This document shows positions 1 to 10,498 of a DNA stretch of 64,000 bases, in pieces; within the stretch, counting starts at the first letter, position 1, and every line of letters starts with the position of its first letter. The stretch comes from Peronospora farinosa (taxonomy: Eukaryota; Oomycota; Peronosporomycetes; Peronosporales; Peronosporaceae): the NCBI GenBank assembly GCA_947646735.1, contig CANTFK010000270.1, positions 186,001-250,000 on the forward strand, read 5' to 3'. The position numbers and the translations under genes were made by a program. The notes below the pieces were generated by a model. It saw only the letters and a program-made list of their open reading frames with translations. It searched no databases and was not told the origin of the DNA.

Positions 1-385
1 AAGGTGGCCACATTCATGAATGGACTTAGGCACGGCCCATCGCGTCAGTCATTTTTAGATTGGTGCCAGCGACGATGAAAGAGGAGATTGACATTGCCTT
101 AGTGAGAAGCAATCCTACAACATCGCCTCGGCGACAGCCTATCACAGGCCGTCGTCCGAGAAGTCAGATGCCAATCCTATGGAGTTAGGAAATGAAGATG
201 TGATCTGCTACAAGTGCGGCAAGCGAGTCCATATGATGGCTCGCTGCTATGCCAAAGTAGCTGCTGGTGCTAAGGCAGCCAGCAAAAGGTCTCTCAACCC
301 GAAGGGAGGTGCGAAAAACCAGCGTGCACGACGCACGAGTTCAGCACCTGCCCAAGATGGGTCGGGAAATGCGGGAGCGCAGTAG
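1..385 (+). pseudogene. E1 gag remnant with CCHC zinc knuckle
   Basis: The first 180 bases resemble the end of a Gypsy capsid in a frame broken by stops. From 179 an open stretch carries CYKCGKRVHMMARC, a CX2CX4HX4C zinc knuckle as found in retroelement nucleocapsid. A Lys/Arg/Ala-rich tail follows. It is truncated by the window start and by stops. Confidence 0.75.
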
Positions 386-445
386 AGGCGGGATGCCCTA
401 CTGTCGCGGACTTTGAAGCTACCCCTAAGTTCAGAGCGATCGAAC

Positions 446-851
446 AAATGGGTAGCATAGTCCCTGAGGTTCCGAAAGGTCAGACCTCAACCCTTTTAGT
501 CTATAGCGCTCGAGTACGAGGCTATGACCAAGTGATGACCCTTCTCGTGGATTCGGGTGCACCACAAAACTTTGTGAAACTCGCGGCTCTTTAAAAGAGA
601 CCGGCGAGTTATGAGTCGCTTTGCCAGGATGGCAAGCGAGAAGAGGCGATCGTTTATCGAACGGCGCGCTCGTCAAATCGGAGGGAGTTCAAGTTGAACT
701 CGCCTTTAGTTTCAGTGACTTCTCTTGCACAGAGAAGTTCACAGTGCTATGTATGGAGAGTCCGTATGACCTCATCCTAGGCATGCCTTGGTTGGCTAAA
801 CACCAACTATGGATAGACTGGCGTACACGCACAGTCGCTAGCTCTACGTAA
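446..851 (+). pseudogene. E1 aspartic protease remnant
   Basis: The active-site motif LLVDSGAPQNF is readable at about 541-573, so the catalytic Asp is kept. A stop and frameshift follow. The protease C-terminal signature LILGMPWLAKHQ is in another frame at about 771-810. The two halves are separated by lesions, so the domain is not functional as read. Confidence 0.75.
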
Positions 852-922
852 GACACCGGAGAGGATGTGCTCTTGCGAGAGGCTTATGTGACTGATGATG
901 TGTCCAACACAGTCGAGGGTCG

Positions 923-1630
923 ATGACGGTATGTCAATCGACACCAGGAACTACCCAGATCGAAAGGTGTGGTGTAGTTGAAAGTGCACTGGCGGAAAGC
1001 CAGGTGGCACATATTCCTACCCAGGTCGAAAAGACTGGTGTAGTGAATGGGGCGATGACAGGTAGTCATTCGTCCAATAGTCCTGCACAGAGCCGAGAGC
1101 CTGTGGCAGTTGATGGTGGGCTGACAGGAAGTCAAGCGCCACAAGAACCGACACAGAGCCATGAGCCTGGTGCGGTTGGAAGAAGTGCGTTAGCTGAAAT
1201 AGCAACGACACCTTCTTCCAGGTCAAAGGTCGTGATGAATCGAAGAACGAGCACCAGACGTATTAAGACGATCAATGGCACGTCGAAACGAGTGACCCTT
1301 GGATCAGTCTCGGTCCAAGAGGACGGACCTACGAACGAGTTGTTCGAGGCCGTCGAAGACAAAATGCCGGAGGCATCCTCAGTTGAGGTGCTCCAACTTG
1401 TCTTGGCATCTGCCGAGGAGATAGTAAATTTCTCGGAGATGACGTGGGATCTGTTCCTGTCCGAACTAAAGGAAGGAAAGATCCACGAGATAGTCGCATC
1501 AGTTCCAGAAGAGAACGTGGCGGACTGTTGCTCGTCATCCACAATGGACGAGAGCGTCTTGGAGACCGACAAAAAGAAACGGTTCGCTGCTCAAGGCTGG
1601 GTATGCCTTGAAGGACAGCCCGTTCTATGA
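923..1630 (+). pseudogene. E1 protease-RT linker with 22-residue tandem repeats
   Basis: An open frame joins the protease to the reverse transcriptase. Its first part (953-1197) consists of 66-bp imperfect repeats, each giving 22 residues of the type TQVEKTGVVNGAMTGSHSSN. The rest is acidic and shows no catalytic motif. The array elements have a different repeat (87 bp) at the same place. The boundary with the RT frame is a frameshift near 1608-1630. Confidence 0.6.
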
Positions 1631-2584
1631 TGTTCTGTGGAAACACCGTAATGTGTTTCCAGCAGAAGTGCCGAGCCGCCTACCGGCAGATAGGGGCATC
1701 AGGCACGAGATTGACCTGGAGCCTGGCACCAAGTATTGTGTGACCAGGCAATGGCCGTTGCCGAAGGAACAAGTCGATTACATCGATGAGTTCTTCGACA
1801 AGCGAGCTAAGGCGGGACATGTACGTGAGAGCAAGTCTCCTCACTGCAGCCCGACCTTCTGTTTGCGTAAAGCAACAGGTGGATGGCGCGTGGTTCATGC
1901 TTATAATAAGCTGAACACGTCCACCATTCCGGCTCAAACGATGATCCTGCGGAAAGATGTTTTGTTGAATTCCGTGGGAAAGTCAACTATCTTTTCCTCG
2001 TTGGATCTGAAGGATGGCTACTATCAGGTACTCACGAGAGATACCGTTGTAGCCAAAATGGCAGTAAGCACCCCAAGCGTTATGCTATGGGAGTAGCTTA
2101 TGATGCCACAAGGGTTAAAAAATGCTCCGGTAACATTTAACCGAGTGGGGTTCACGTGATGCGTCAGCACCGTGCCTACACGCCCCATTACTTTGACGAT
2201 GTATTCGTGCATAGTAGGGTGGAGGACGGTCTGAGCGCAATAGAGTCGCACAAGCGTCATTTAGACGCTGTGTTGCAGACTCTGGGTGACGCACACTTAT
2301 ACGTAAACTTACAAAAGTGCGTAATAGGGGTCCCCGAGATACCTGTACTGGGCTGCATCGTAGGTGCACATGGTGTAAGAGCAGACCCAGAAAAGGTAAA
2401 GGCTGTAAAGGAATGGCCAGTCCCACGTAATGTGAAGGATCTTCGCCAATTCCTTGGGCTCGCTAATTACTTGCATAAGTACAGCAAGAATTATGCGGAG
2501 CGGACTAAGCCATTGTCTGACCTTTCAAAAAGTATACAGAATGGACTTGGTCAAAGGAGCAAGAAGATGCGTTCACTTCAGTGA
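1608..2584 (+). pseudogene. E1 reverse transcriptase remnant
   Basis: Ty3/Gypsy RT is recognisable from [20 protein letters not shown] through SSLDLKDGYYQV (catalytic Asp in LDLKDGYYQ) to YFDDVFVHSR, the YxDD active site at about 2190. The frame is broken after GMLWE-like residues (a stop near 2096) and by a small deletion near 2150. It continues to the connection segment DLRQFLGLANYLHKY. The lesions make it inactive. Confidence 0.85.
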
Positions 2585-3402
2585 AGCAATCTCTTGTAGA
2601 GGCACCGGTCTTGGCATTGCCAGACGCGGATAAGCCCTTTAGTGTCGTCTGCGATGCAAGCAATTTTGCAATCGGCAGAGCGCTCATGCAGAAGGTTGAC
2701 AACGGCGTTGACCGTGTCATATCTTATCAGTCTCGGCTTTTAAAGGCTGCCGAGCTGAATTATCCTGTGCATGACAAGGAGCTACTTTCAATTAAGTATG
2801 CCCTTGTAAAGTTTCGGGTGCACCTCTTGGGCACCGAACCTTTTGTGGTTTATACGGATCACGTATCTCTGCGGACCGCTATAAATTCACCACACCTCTC
2901 GCCGAGAATGGCGAGATGGCTAACATTCTTCTCTGAATTTAATTTCAAAGTTGAATATAAGCCGGGTAAGTCGAATGTCTTGGCTGACGCGTTATCGCGC
3001 AGACCAGACTTCGAGGCAAGACACCAGGAAAGCGTGTCTCGTGCGAAAGCACAAGTTGAGTCGTCAACACTGGCAGCCATGAGGGACTACCATGTGACGA
3101 GCTTATTGGCCTCCGATATAAAGGACTGCTACAGTCAGGACGAACATTTTCGCCTGCTGCTGGATCATTTTGGTGGACGAAAGGTTACCCTTCCGTCGCA
3201 CCTCAAAGCGAAACTAAATCGCTTTAGTTACAGTGATGGACTATTATGGCATCGGCTGTCACCCTGTGATCCCTTGAGAATCTATGTCCCTAATGACACA
3301 GATCTCAAGCTGATATTACTTCACGAGTGCCATGATGCGCCATCTAGTGGGCATCTGGGCCGTGAAAAGACATTCTTACGAGAGTCAGAGGAATTTTGGT
3401 GA
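2581..3402 (+). pseudogene. E1 RNase H and integrase N-terminal zinc-binding segment
   Basis: The Ty3-type RNase H motifs are present: FSVVCDASNFAIG, DKELLSIKYALVKFRVHLLG and VVYTDHVSLRTA carry the D, E and D metal ligands. The frame runs on into the H...H part of the integrase zinc-binding domain (LHECHDAPSSGHLGREKTF) and then stops. The matching cysteines (CEECQRIKPA) are readable just downstream in another frame at about 3430. Confidence 0.85.
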
Positions 3403-4748
3403 CCCCATGGGTGGCTAACTATATTCGATCTTGCGAAGAGTGTCAGCGCATAAAGCCTGCACCTTAGAACAGTGCGCCACTGAAACCATTGCAGATTCCA
3501 AAGGATTGTTGGAAGTCGGTCAGTTTGGAATTTATGTTTGGCTTACCGCCTGATCATAAAGGCAGGACGGGGCTCGTCGTCTTTGTAGACAGACTGAGCA
3601 AGATGGTGCATTTGGCACCATGTAGCACCAAGATCTCAGGAAAAGAGGCTGCCCTCTTGTTTCTGGATCACGTGAATCGACTACACGGAATGCCCGAGTC
3701 CATAGTATCGGACCGGGATCCGCGTTTTACGTCGGGTTTTTGGCGACATGTGTTTTGAGCTGCTGGGTAGCAAGCTCCACATGTCAACCGCTGATCATCC
3801 CCAGACCGATGGCCAAACAGAACGGGCCAATCGAGTCGTGGCGGATGTGTTGCGTACAATAGCGACTCCCAAAGAATGGAGCAAGCAATTGCCATTCGTG
3901 GAGCTCGCTATTAATAACAGTGTTCACGCCAGTACGGGTGAAACACCGTTTTACATTAATGGACTGCGCCATCCTCGAACGCCAGTCGCGTTTGTACGCA
4001 GCCCGAGTCTTAGTGGGGGAGGGCCCCCCACTTCGCTCGGTGCGAATGCCACACAAAGGGCCAAGGTTTTTCTAGTGACACTGCTAATTTAGCAGTGGTC
4101 CCGGCATCTATAGGTGTCACAAAGGAGGCACGGCAAGAAATGTCCGTGCTCCTTGACGATGACACTATTGTGTTGTCAACAGCGTCGACCCATGAACGAC
4201 CTCTTGGAGGCGTCATAGGCGAGCTGGATGCTAAAAGCGTGAGCGAAGCTCAGCGCTTTGTGGATGAGCGATTAGCCATCACACGTAAAGTCCGTGACGC
4301 GATAGCAAGCGCACAGGACAAGCAAAAACAATATGCAGACCAGCATGGTCGCAAAAACAATGAACACTTTAGTGTTGGGGACAAAGTGCTATTATGTACT
4401 GCTACCCTACCTAAACATGCAATTTCTGTACTACCTGGTGGTACTACTAAGCTATTGCCCCGATTTATTGGGCCCTTTACTGTGGTTGAAGAATTTGGAG
4501 ACTTAAATTATAGGCTCACTCTCTCACCGTATATGAAGACGCACCCCGTATTTTACGTGGGTCGTCTGAAACGGTATGTTGATCCAGAAGAGATCACATA
4601 TCCACATCGGTATAACGAGACCGATGGTGCCGTCGACTATGAGTCGAGCGTCGCGGCCGGTCAGGCGACGAGGAAGCCGAGAGGCTCCCCGTATACGAAA
4701 GAGGCGATCGAGGAGGAGTCCGCGCATCAAGGAGGACTCCGCGCTTGA
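3403..4748 (+). pseudogene. E1 integrase core and C-terminal domain remnant
   Basis: The core shows FVDRLSKMVHLAP, then SDRDPRFTSGFW (second Asp) and [17 protein letters not shown] (catalytic Glu). The first Asp lies in the segment near 3515, where EFMFGLP replaces the usual MDFVFGLP, so it looks lost. Frameshifts fall near 3750 and 4090. The C-terminal part keeps the GPF/Y-type module around RFIGPFTVVEEFG and HPVFYVGRLKRY. The end overlaps the antisense frame at 4524-5972. Confidence 0.8.
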
Positions 4749-5972
4749 CGCGGGTCTCTCATCACCAGTCGCTCTAAGATGTCCAAAAGGGTCTTCATCC
4801 CTGACGATCAGTCGCGAGACTTGACTCTCGAGATCTGCCACCTGCCTCTTCAGCGCAACGGGCTCATCCTGCGACTGAACAGCAGCAGGGTAGGCAGCCG
4901 CGAGTAGGCGGGCGTAATCGCCACTCCTATCGGGCGCCACCTGTGTTGGTGGACACGGAAGGGAATACACGCTTCCTTGTTGGAAGGCTGTTGGCCCACC
5001 GGTCTGTGAAGCGAAAGCTCCAAATGCTGATCCAGTGGAAGGGGTTCCCAACGAGCTTTGACTCATGGGATCATGTAGACGCTTTGCGCGTCGACGTGCC
5101 TGAGCTGGTGGCTGCTTATGTGAAGCAGAACCAGATGTCGTCTTTCTGCTAGGTCCGGACGGACTAGCAGAGGAAGCGTGGCGAGAATCAATTGCGGATT
5201 GCTTACCACCCAAGATTTCATGCGCACGCTTCACGGCGAAGCTGATTCGCTTCGACCGATGTTTCGTTGCATCTACATGCAGTGTTACACGGCGCCGGAG
5301 ATCAGCTTCATATTCGTCGGCTGTTTCGTTAGAACGCAGCACGACTGGAATTGAGAAAGCACGACCAAGTGCTTTGCCCTGCTTTTTCCACAAGGGAAAG
5401 ACGCTATATAACTTATGAGCATCAATAGTTGCACGCTGCAAAAGCGCTGCACTAGACCCATCCGAGTTCATCCACTCAGATGGAGGTAGCATTGGTGGCA
5501 AGCCACCACTCACATAGCCGCCCTCGCGACGTTGGGCTAGTGAGGCCGAAGGTGTACTTGATGAAGCTTTAAGCTCACACTCACCTGAGTCTGATTCTCC
5601 ATTATAGATTGTCAAGACATCAGCATGAGGAGTCACATCTAACTGATTCGCGACTACTCCTTTCGAAGTAGCGTGCTCAGTCTTAGTCGCTGTGCTCGTA
5701 GGCGCAGGCGAAGAGGCTTTACCTTCGCTTGCAGAAAGCGTAGACGCTCCCTCAAGGACGGGTGCCTCAAATGATGGGGACATATGTCCCATCAATGCGT
5801 TTTGCTCATCTCCACTTTGGGGTGATGGCAATGGCGTAGTCTCATTGTAATCTACAATGAGAGATGGATCTTCATCCACATTATAGTGAGATGGAAGATT
5901 CACCTCAGTGCCTGAAGAACTTTGCGACGGCTGCGATAAACCGCGGCGCGTGCGCTTAGTGCTGGACTGCAT
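4524..5972 (-). CDS. E1 antisense ORF (aORF), 482 residues, unknown function
   Basis: This uninterrupted frame starts at an ATG 153 bp inside the 3' LTR junction and runs against the element. I do not recognise a known domain. Visible parts in order are an acidic Ser/Thr/Pro-rich N-terminus with VDYNETTPLPSPQSGDE, a folded-looking middle around residues 170-260 (WMNSDGSSAALLQRATIDAH, then SIPVVLRSNETADEYEADLR), a basic segment RRRAKRLHDP that could be a nuclear signal, and a short coiled coil LKRQVADLESQVSRL. About the last 80 residues lie opposite the integrase tail and may be read-through. It is the only long frame in E1 without a stop, although every sense domain is broken. The array elements have a counterpart in the same position and phase. 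Expression is unproven. Confidence 0.55.
   Translation of the reverse strand: MQSSTKRTRRGLSQPSQSSSGTEVNLPSHYNVDEDPSLIVDYNETTPLPSPQSGDEQNALMGHMSPSFEAPVLEGASTLSASEGKASSPAPTSTATKTEHATSKGVVANQLDVTPHADVLTIYNGESDSGECELKASSSTPSASLAQRREGGYVSGGLPPMLPPSEWMNSDGSSAALLQRATIDAHKLYSVFPLWKKQGKALGRAFSIPVVLRSNETADEYEADLRRRVTLHVDATKHRSKRISFAVKRAHEILGGKQSAIDSRHASSASPSGPSRKTTSGSASHKQPPAQARRRAKRLHDPMSQSSLGTPSTGSAFGAFASQTGGPTAFQQGSVYSLPCPPTQVAPDRSGDYARLLAAAYPAAVQSQDEPVALKRQVADLESQVSRLIVRDEDPFGHLRATGDERPASSAESSLMRGLLLDRLFRIRGASRLPRRLTGRDARLIVDGTIGLVIPMWICDLFWINIPFQTTHVKYGVRLHIR
4943..5152 (+). pseudogene. E1 chromodomain
   Basis: A chromodomain follows the integrase: FLVGRLLAHRSVKRKLQMLI, QWKGFPTSFDSWD and a terminal helix. 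The layout (aromatic positions around the beta sheet, WKG, then SW(D/E)) is typical of chromoviral Gypsy integrases, where it directs insertion into chromatin. It is in a different frame from the preceding integrase. The whole segment lies antisense to the frame at 4524-5972, with codon position 1 facing codon position 1. Confidence 0.8.
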
Positions 5973-6116
5973 GGGCGCCTTTGCAGGCGACCCATCAGCC
6001 TAACCACGTTTCGGTGGCATGAGAATTGAGTAGACTAAGCGGCGCATTTATAACGTCTCTTAAGTCTCTCTTTCTCCTAGGCGATGTTCTACAAAATGTA
6101 AAAATCGTTCTAAAAC

Positions 6117-6125
6117 GGGGGATGG
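6117..6125 (+). other. E1 polypurine tract
   Basis: GGGGGATGG ends directly at the TG that opens the 3' LTR candidate. This is where a plus-strand primer is expected. It is interrupted by one T. Confidence 0.5.
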
Positions 6126-7239
6126 TGTAGCAAGGCATGTAGTTACACGTAAACATTAAGTAATATACTTAATGTTTGGTCTAAAAGTATCCATGATTAC
6201 TTTTGACCTGTCACTTGGGTGCGATACACAAACGTGATCCACCTTCGTGAATATGATATCCATTTATGGATTCACATGGGAAGGGATGACGCTAGTTGAA
6301 GCTAGGCATCGCGACGTCTCAGAAGGACGTCAGTCGAAAGTTTAAATCTAGATTTAAATTCATGCGACAGGATACGCTTCTAAAGAGTCGCGTATCCGAC
6401 CTATATACATATATAGCCAATCAGTAGTTAAGTTTATATTTAATTATAATTCGTTAAATATAGCTCAGTCTTAAATTTGCTAAACACCGAAGCACCGCAC
6501 ACGAGAAGCTGAAAAAGCTTCTACGTGACGTTGGTGCCTTCTTGCTTTAGAAGTTCGTTGCACTCTCGCTAAAGCGAGAGGCAGCTGGTGGTACGACTGC
6601 TTAAGCAGTTGACCAATTTCCTAACCGCCCTCGCACGCGAAGGTAAGACGGTCTAACCGCTTCCTCGCTTGTGCTGAAGGTGTGTGCTAGTAGCACGAGG
6701 CAACTTCATAGAAGTGCCCGTCTACATGACCCACCCACGTGAATGTGACTTCCATGGATGGATTCACATTCAACAGGATGACGCCAGTTGGGACTGGGCA
6801 TCATGGTGACGCTTCAAACAGACGTCATCAGCGATCGTAAATATATTTTAGGCTTGTACGTAAGGATAAGAGACGCGAATCCAATTTTTGCATAAGCAGC
6901 CAATCAGTAATTGAACTTATATTTAGTTAAAATTTATAAAATATATAAGTCAGTCTTGAATTTACTAACTATTGCCCACTGCGCACGAGAAGCTTGATAA
7001 GCTTCTGCGTGACGTAAGTAGGACACTTGTTAGTTGTTCGTTGCGCGTACCGCTCGAAGCGGGAACAGTTTGGTTCGGCGCTTTAAGCGACCGACCAACA
7101 CCAACACCACCGCACGCGGAGGTAAGACATTTAACCGCTTCCTCGCGCTGCTTGAAGGTTTGTCCGCGTAGTACGTGGCAGCTTCTTTACGAAGCGCCCG
7201 TCTATAAAAACCTTCGAAATTTGCAACAAAGTTATTACA
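6126..7239 (+). repeat. E1 3' LTR candidate with an internal ~490 bp duplication
   Basis: It begins TGTAGCAAGG after the polypurine tract and is taken to end at TTACA (7239), giving TGTA...TACA ends. Inside, about 6232-6729 and about 6724-7208 are diverged direct repeats of one another (for example gatggattcacat blocks, CACGAGAAGCT, cgcccgtctata). The 5' partner LTR is outside the window, so the ends are provisional. Confidence 0.5.
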
Positions 7240-7439
7240 AGTAGGGTTATATTTTCATTGCGATTCACAATGATTCACCATATGCAGTTTTTATACTTTG
7301 CCATAATCCCCCTCATTCCTGCTCCGTGTTGCTGCAGGTGTCCCTGATATTCTGTAATGAAAATTTACATTTCGTTAAGAAGTGAATTAAGAATCCGCAA
7401 TAAAACAATTTATTTTGCAAACAGTCAACATACGTGATT
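7240..7439. other. 200 bp spacer between E1 and the array
   Basis: AT-rich sequence with no coding frame or repeat that I can see. Its last five bases, TGATT (7435-7439), are the left candidate target-site copy of the array. Confidence 0.4.
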
Positions 7440-8080
7440 TGTAGCGGAGCTGCACATCTCTTTAGCCAGAGGAAGACTTTAGGCTGGAAGCCTCTTAGTT
7501 CTAGAGAACTAAATAGAGTTACGGCTAAAAGCCACTTAGTTCTAAGGAACTAATCAAACGACTTAAAGACACCCTGTTCTAAGGAACGAGGAAAGAAACT
7601 TTAAGTCAGTCAAGCAATAAGCTTAAGGTTCAGAGAACCAACGCACAGAGTGCAAGAACAAGCTAGAAGCTTACATGTTCAGAGAACCAACGCACGAAGT
7701 GCACAAGAGAACAACTCAGAACGACTTGCGATCTTAAACTCAAAATAAGAACTGAATTTATTTATGCTTTAAGATTTTATGAATAGTCCTACTCTAAGTA
7801 CACTACACTAAATTAATTACTATAATAGAAATTATGATATGCAGACTTTGCTATTGGACGACGTATCGTCTAAACATCTGTGTATGATGTACTTAGTACA
7901 GCGTTATCGACTTATCGAATCCTAATCGATAAGATACGGTATTACCGAATACCGTATCTTTAACGCTTATACTTAATACCTCTCTAAAAAAAGTATCATA
8001 ATGCATTATATGCAATACAAAGGGGAGTTTAACCGTAAACTCTCGGAAAGACGCTACAACCGTCGTGTAACCCCTTTACA
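7440..8080 (-). repeat. LTR1 (3' LTR of element A)
   Basis: 641 bp, TGTA...TACA. In window orientation it carries five GTTC-N3/4-GAAC palindromes (7498, 7539, 7576, 7628, 7677) and a perfect 11-bp-stem hairpin at 7933-7958. It is closest to LTR4 in several small variants, such as CTCTAAAAAAAGTATC. Confidence 0.9.
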
Positions 8081-8092
8081 CCCTCCCCCACC
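8081..8092 (-). other. Polypurine tract of element A
   Basis: CCCTCCCCCACC on +, so GGTGGGGGAGGG on the element strand, directly against the 3' LTR. This is the position of the plus-strand primer. Confidence 0.7.
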
Positions 8093-8191
8093 AGACTGAC
8101 GTTCCCATAAAATGGCACTCGACATTTTTCCTCTTTAAGGTAGTGCTTTAGCTAACGCTTAAAACCTCACGGTTGGTTCACGGCACCTAAC

Positions 8192-9474
8192 ATGACGCCT
8201 CCTGGCAGTGAGTCACAGACTCTTCGGGACCTCATTGAAGACAATTTTGACGAAGCGGTTGATTACGAAAGTGACACCGTCTTTGTGGGACCCGATGGTT
8301 CCCCTTTAGCCACCCTCACGGGTGAAGATGACACTAGTCATGCGCCGAATCCGTTCCCTGAACGTGGTGCTGCAGATGCGCTAACAGCGTTACGTGACCC
8401 GCCTGACGTATCATCAACGGTGACGGTTACCAACCAACTCGACGAGCAGCAACAGCATACCATCGACTAAGAGGAAGGTGCCAAGCGCCGGACGAAGAAT
8501 ATGGCGAGGCTTCAGGACCACCGACAGTATAGGTCCAAACCACCTACAGTGTAAGAACGCCTTAAGGAGGCATCTGGACATTCTCTTTCTGGCTGGGCCA
8601 TTGGGCCTGAGGCCATTTCACCCGAGGATGTTGCAACGAGAACTGCCCTTCGACAACGATATCTGGAACCTCATATTACTACACAAAGCCAACACTTGGC
8701 ACGCCTTAACAGGCAAGTGCGCGGTGCGCCAGTTCCTCCCATAAAGGGTGTTCCCATCCTTCTGTTCGCGGGGAAATCGAGGAAGAAGAAGACACGGCTT
8801 TTAGCCGCTGGGCGCATTATGCGCGACGTTTAAGCAGCATGTGGGCCCTACAAGAAAGTGCCGATGTGGCCGATGTTCGTCTTGAACGGAAAATGACTTA
8901 CGATTACGCTAAATTGAAGGCCCGGGGAATATTGAAATTCCAACGAACGCATTATGCGTCTGCTACCCAGCACCCCAATGTTTCGGCTACACCTGTAGCC
9001 GCGAGTCCGCGACAGGCCGAGGCCGCTAACTCGCCTACCCCCACCACTACTGGTGAGAAGCGTCACCGCCAACAGGATGACCCTGCGCACGACGCTCAAA
9101 AACGTCCACGGCGTATGGGCAATCCTGCCGAAGGGGAGCCTTGAACTCCCATGAGTCCCACGACTCGAGATATCCCCGCCACTTAACCAGATACTGGTTT
9201 TGACCATGGCGGCGACGTTTCTGCAACAGACGTTCAACATGGAACTGAAGGTTCCCCTGTCCATCAAGCAAAGCCGGAGGAGGCCGGTGTATCGGCACAA
9301 TCTCTTGTCGAGCTTCTTCAAGAGGTGCGGTCCCTCCGTGCGGATATGCAGTCGATGAAATCCCGTCTTGAGTCACTGGAAGAGAGACGAACCCGAGTTC
9401 AGGGTAAGCTTGACCTGTTAGTGCAGATTATTCGCCCCGTGACAATGCCGATGAAATCGGCGCGAGCGCCTTAG
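8192..9474 (+). pseudogene. Element A antisense ORF, decayed copy
   Basis: This is the counterpart of the aORF in B and C, starting with the same ATG and N-terminus (MTPPGSESQTLRDLIED). A CAA-to-TAA stop falls at 8468, a GAA-to-TAA stop near 8550 and a one-base deletion near 8775, with further stops near 9142 and 9185. The span is 1283 bp, one less than in C. Its 3' end keeps the frame of a strong coiled coil (LRADMQSMKSRLESLEERR) ending at TAG 9472-9474. It no longer encodes a full product. Confidence 0.7.
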
Positions 9475-10498
9475 CGTCTATTTGGGACGGATCCCGATAT
9501 GGTTTCAGCGTTTTGACGTAGAATACAGGATGTGTACGCAATTTGCGCGGCAAATTAAGCGTATACGCTGTGCCTTTTTTGGCAATGACCGTAAAGGGTC
9601 CGATAAAGAGCGGACGCAACTTCGTCTTAACGACAGCAGATACTACATTGGTAGGTAGATTTTTAGCATTAAGTAATACTTGGTGTTCGACCTCATAATC
9701 ATTAATCCCCCCGACTTCTGCCTTTAGCATCTGTATATTCTTTTTGTTTATCTTGACTATCAGTCATTGCATCTTGCACATGTCGTAAGACATTTAGTCG
9801 CGTTGCGAGAAACGCATTTACCTGTTTCTTAACAGTATTAGGGCTGACATCAAGAAGCCGATCGGCAACCTCTCCCCCACCAAGTCCTGAACCACTCGGT
9901 GGTAGCGTTAACGGAGCGCGTGGGTGTGTGAGACCATTCACATAGAACGGAGTGTAGCCGGTAGAGGCGTGCATGGAGTTATTGAGTGCAAACACGACTA
10001 CAGCTCCACCTCTTAGGCACTTAAGCACACAATGCGGAGGATATCTTCAACAACGCGATTTACGCGCTCGGTTTGACCATCGGTCTGCGGATGATCCGCT
10101 GTGGACATGTACAAACGGGTGCCCATCACCTAAAAGACGGACTTCCAAAATTTACTCGTAAAACGAGGATCACGATCAGAAACAATTGCCACTGGCAAGC
10201 CATGTTGGCGAAACACACGATCGATAAACAGCTCCGCTGTACCCACACCATCGATCGAGTCTGGTACAGCCGCTGAGTGAGCCATCTTGTTCAAACGGTC
10301 AGCAAAGACTACAATACCTGTATTGCCATGCGAATCTTTCGGTAGACCAAATACAAAATCCATGCTAATGGACTCCCAGCACCCAGTGGGAATAGGAAAA
10401 CTAGCCAGCGGCGCTGCCGAATGGGGTTAGGGTTTCACCCGCTGACACGTTTCACACGTACGCACATATGTACTCACCCATTTGTATAATTTGGGCCA
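9047..10498 (-). pseudogene. Element A integrase and chromodomain, decayed
   Basis: Read on -, the integrase core is in pieces: MDFVFGLPKDSHGNTG with SDRDPRFTSKFW (10130-10363), the tail with FALNNSMHASTGYTPFYVNG (9702-10028) and the GPF/Y module RPLFIGPFTVIAKK (9428-9730). A deletion near 10010 and a stop near 10430 (KP*PHS) break it. The chromodomain (FHVERLLQKRRRHGQNQYLV, then KWRGYLESWDSWE) is open at 9047-9376. C shares all the main lesions. Confidence 0.85.

Larger units (their letters stand above)
1..7239 (+). mobile_element. E1: degenerate Ty3/Gypsy chromovirus, 5' end outside the window
   Basis: Gag remnant, protease, reverse transcriptase, RNase H, integrase and chromodomain follow one another on + in the Ty3/Gypsy order. 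A polypurine stretch at 6117-6125 and a TGTA...TACA-bounded 3' LTR candidate come next. Many stops and frameshifts break the coding, so it is not autonomous. The 5' LTR and most of gag lie left of base 1. It is related to, but clearly a different family from, the array at 7440-29643. The right LTR limit is inferred only from the TACA end. Confidence 0.85.

Noticed and set aside
6972..7244. 90-residue + frame in the E1 LTR region
   Set aside because: It sits in a diverged repeat copy, and the sister copy at about 6490-6730 is not open.
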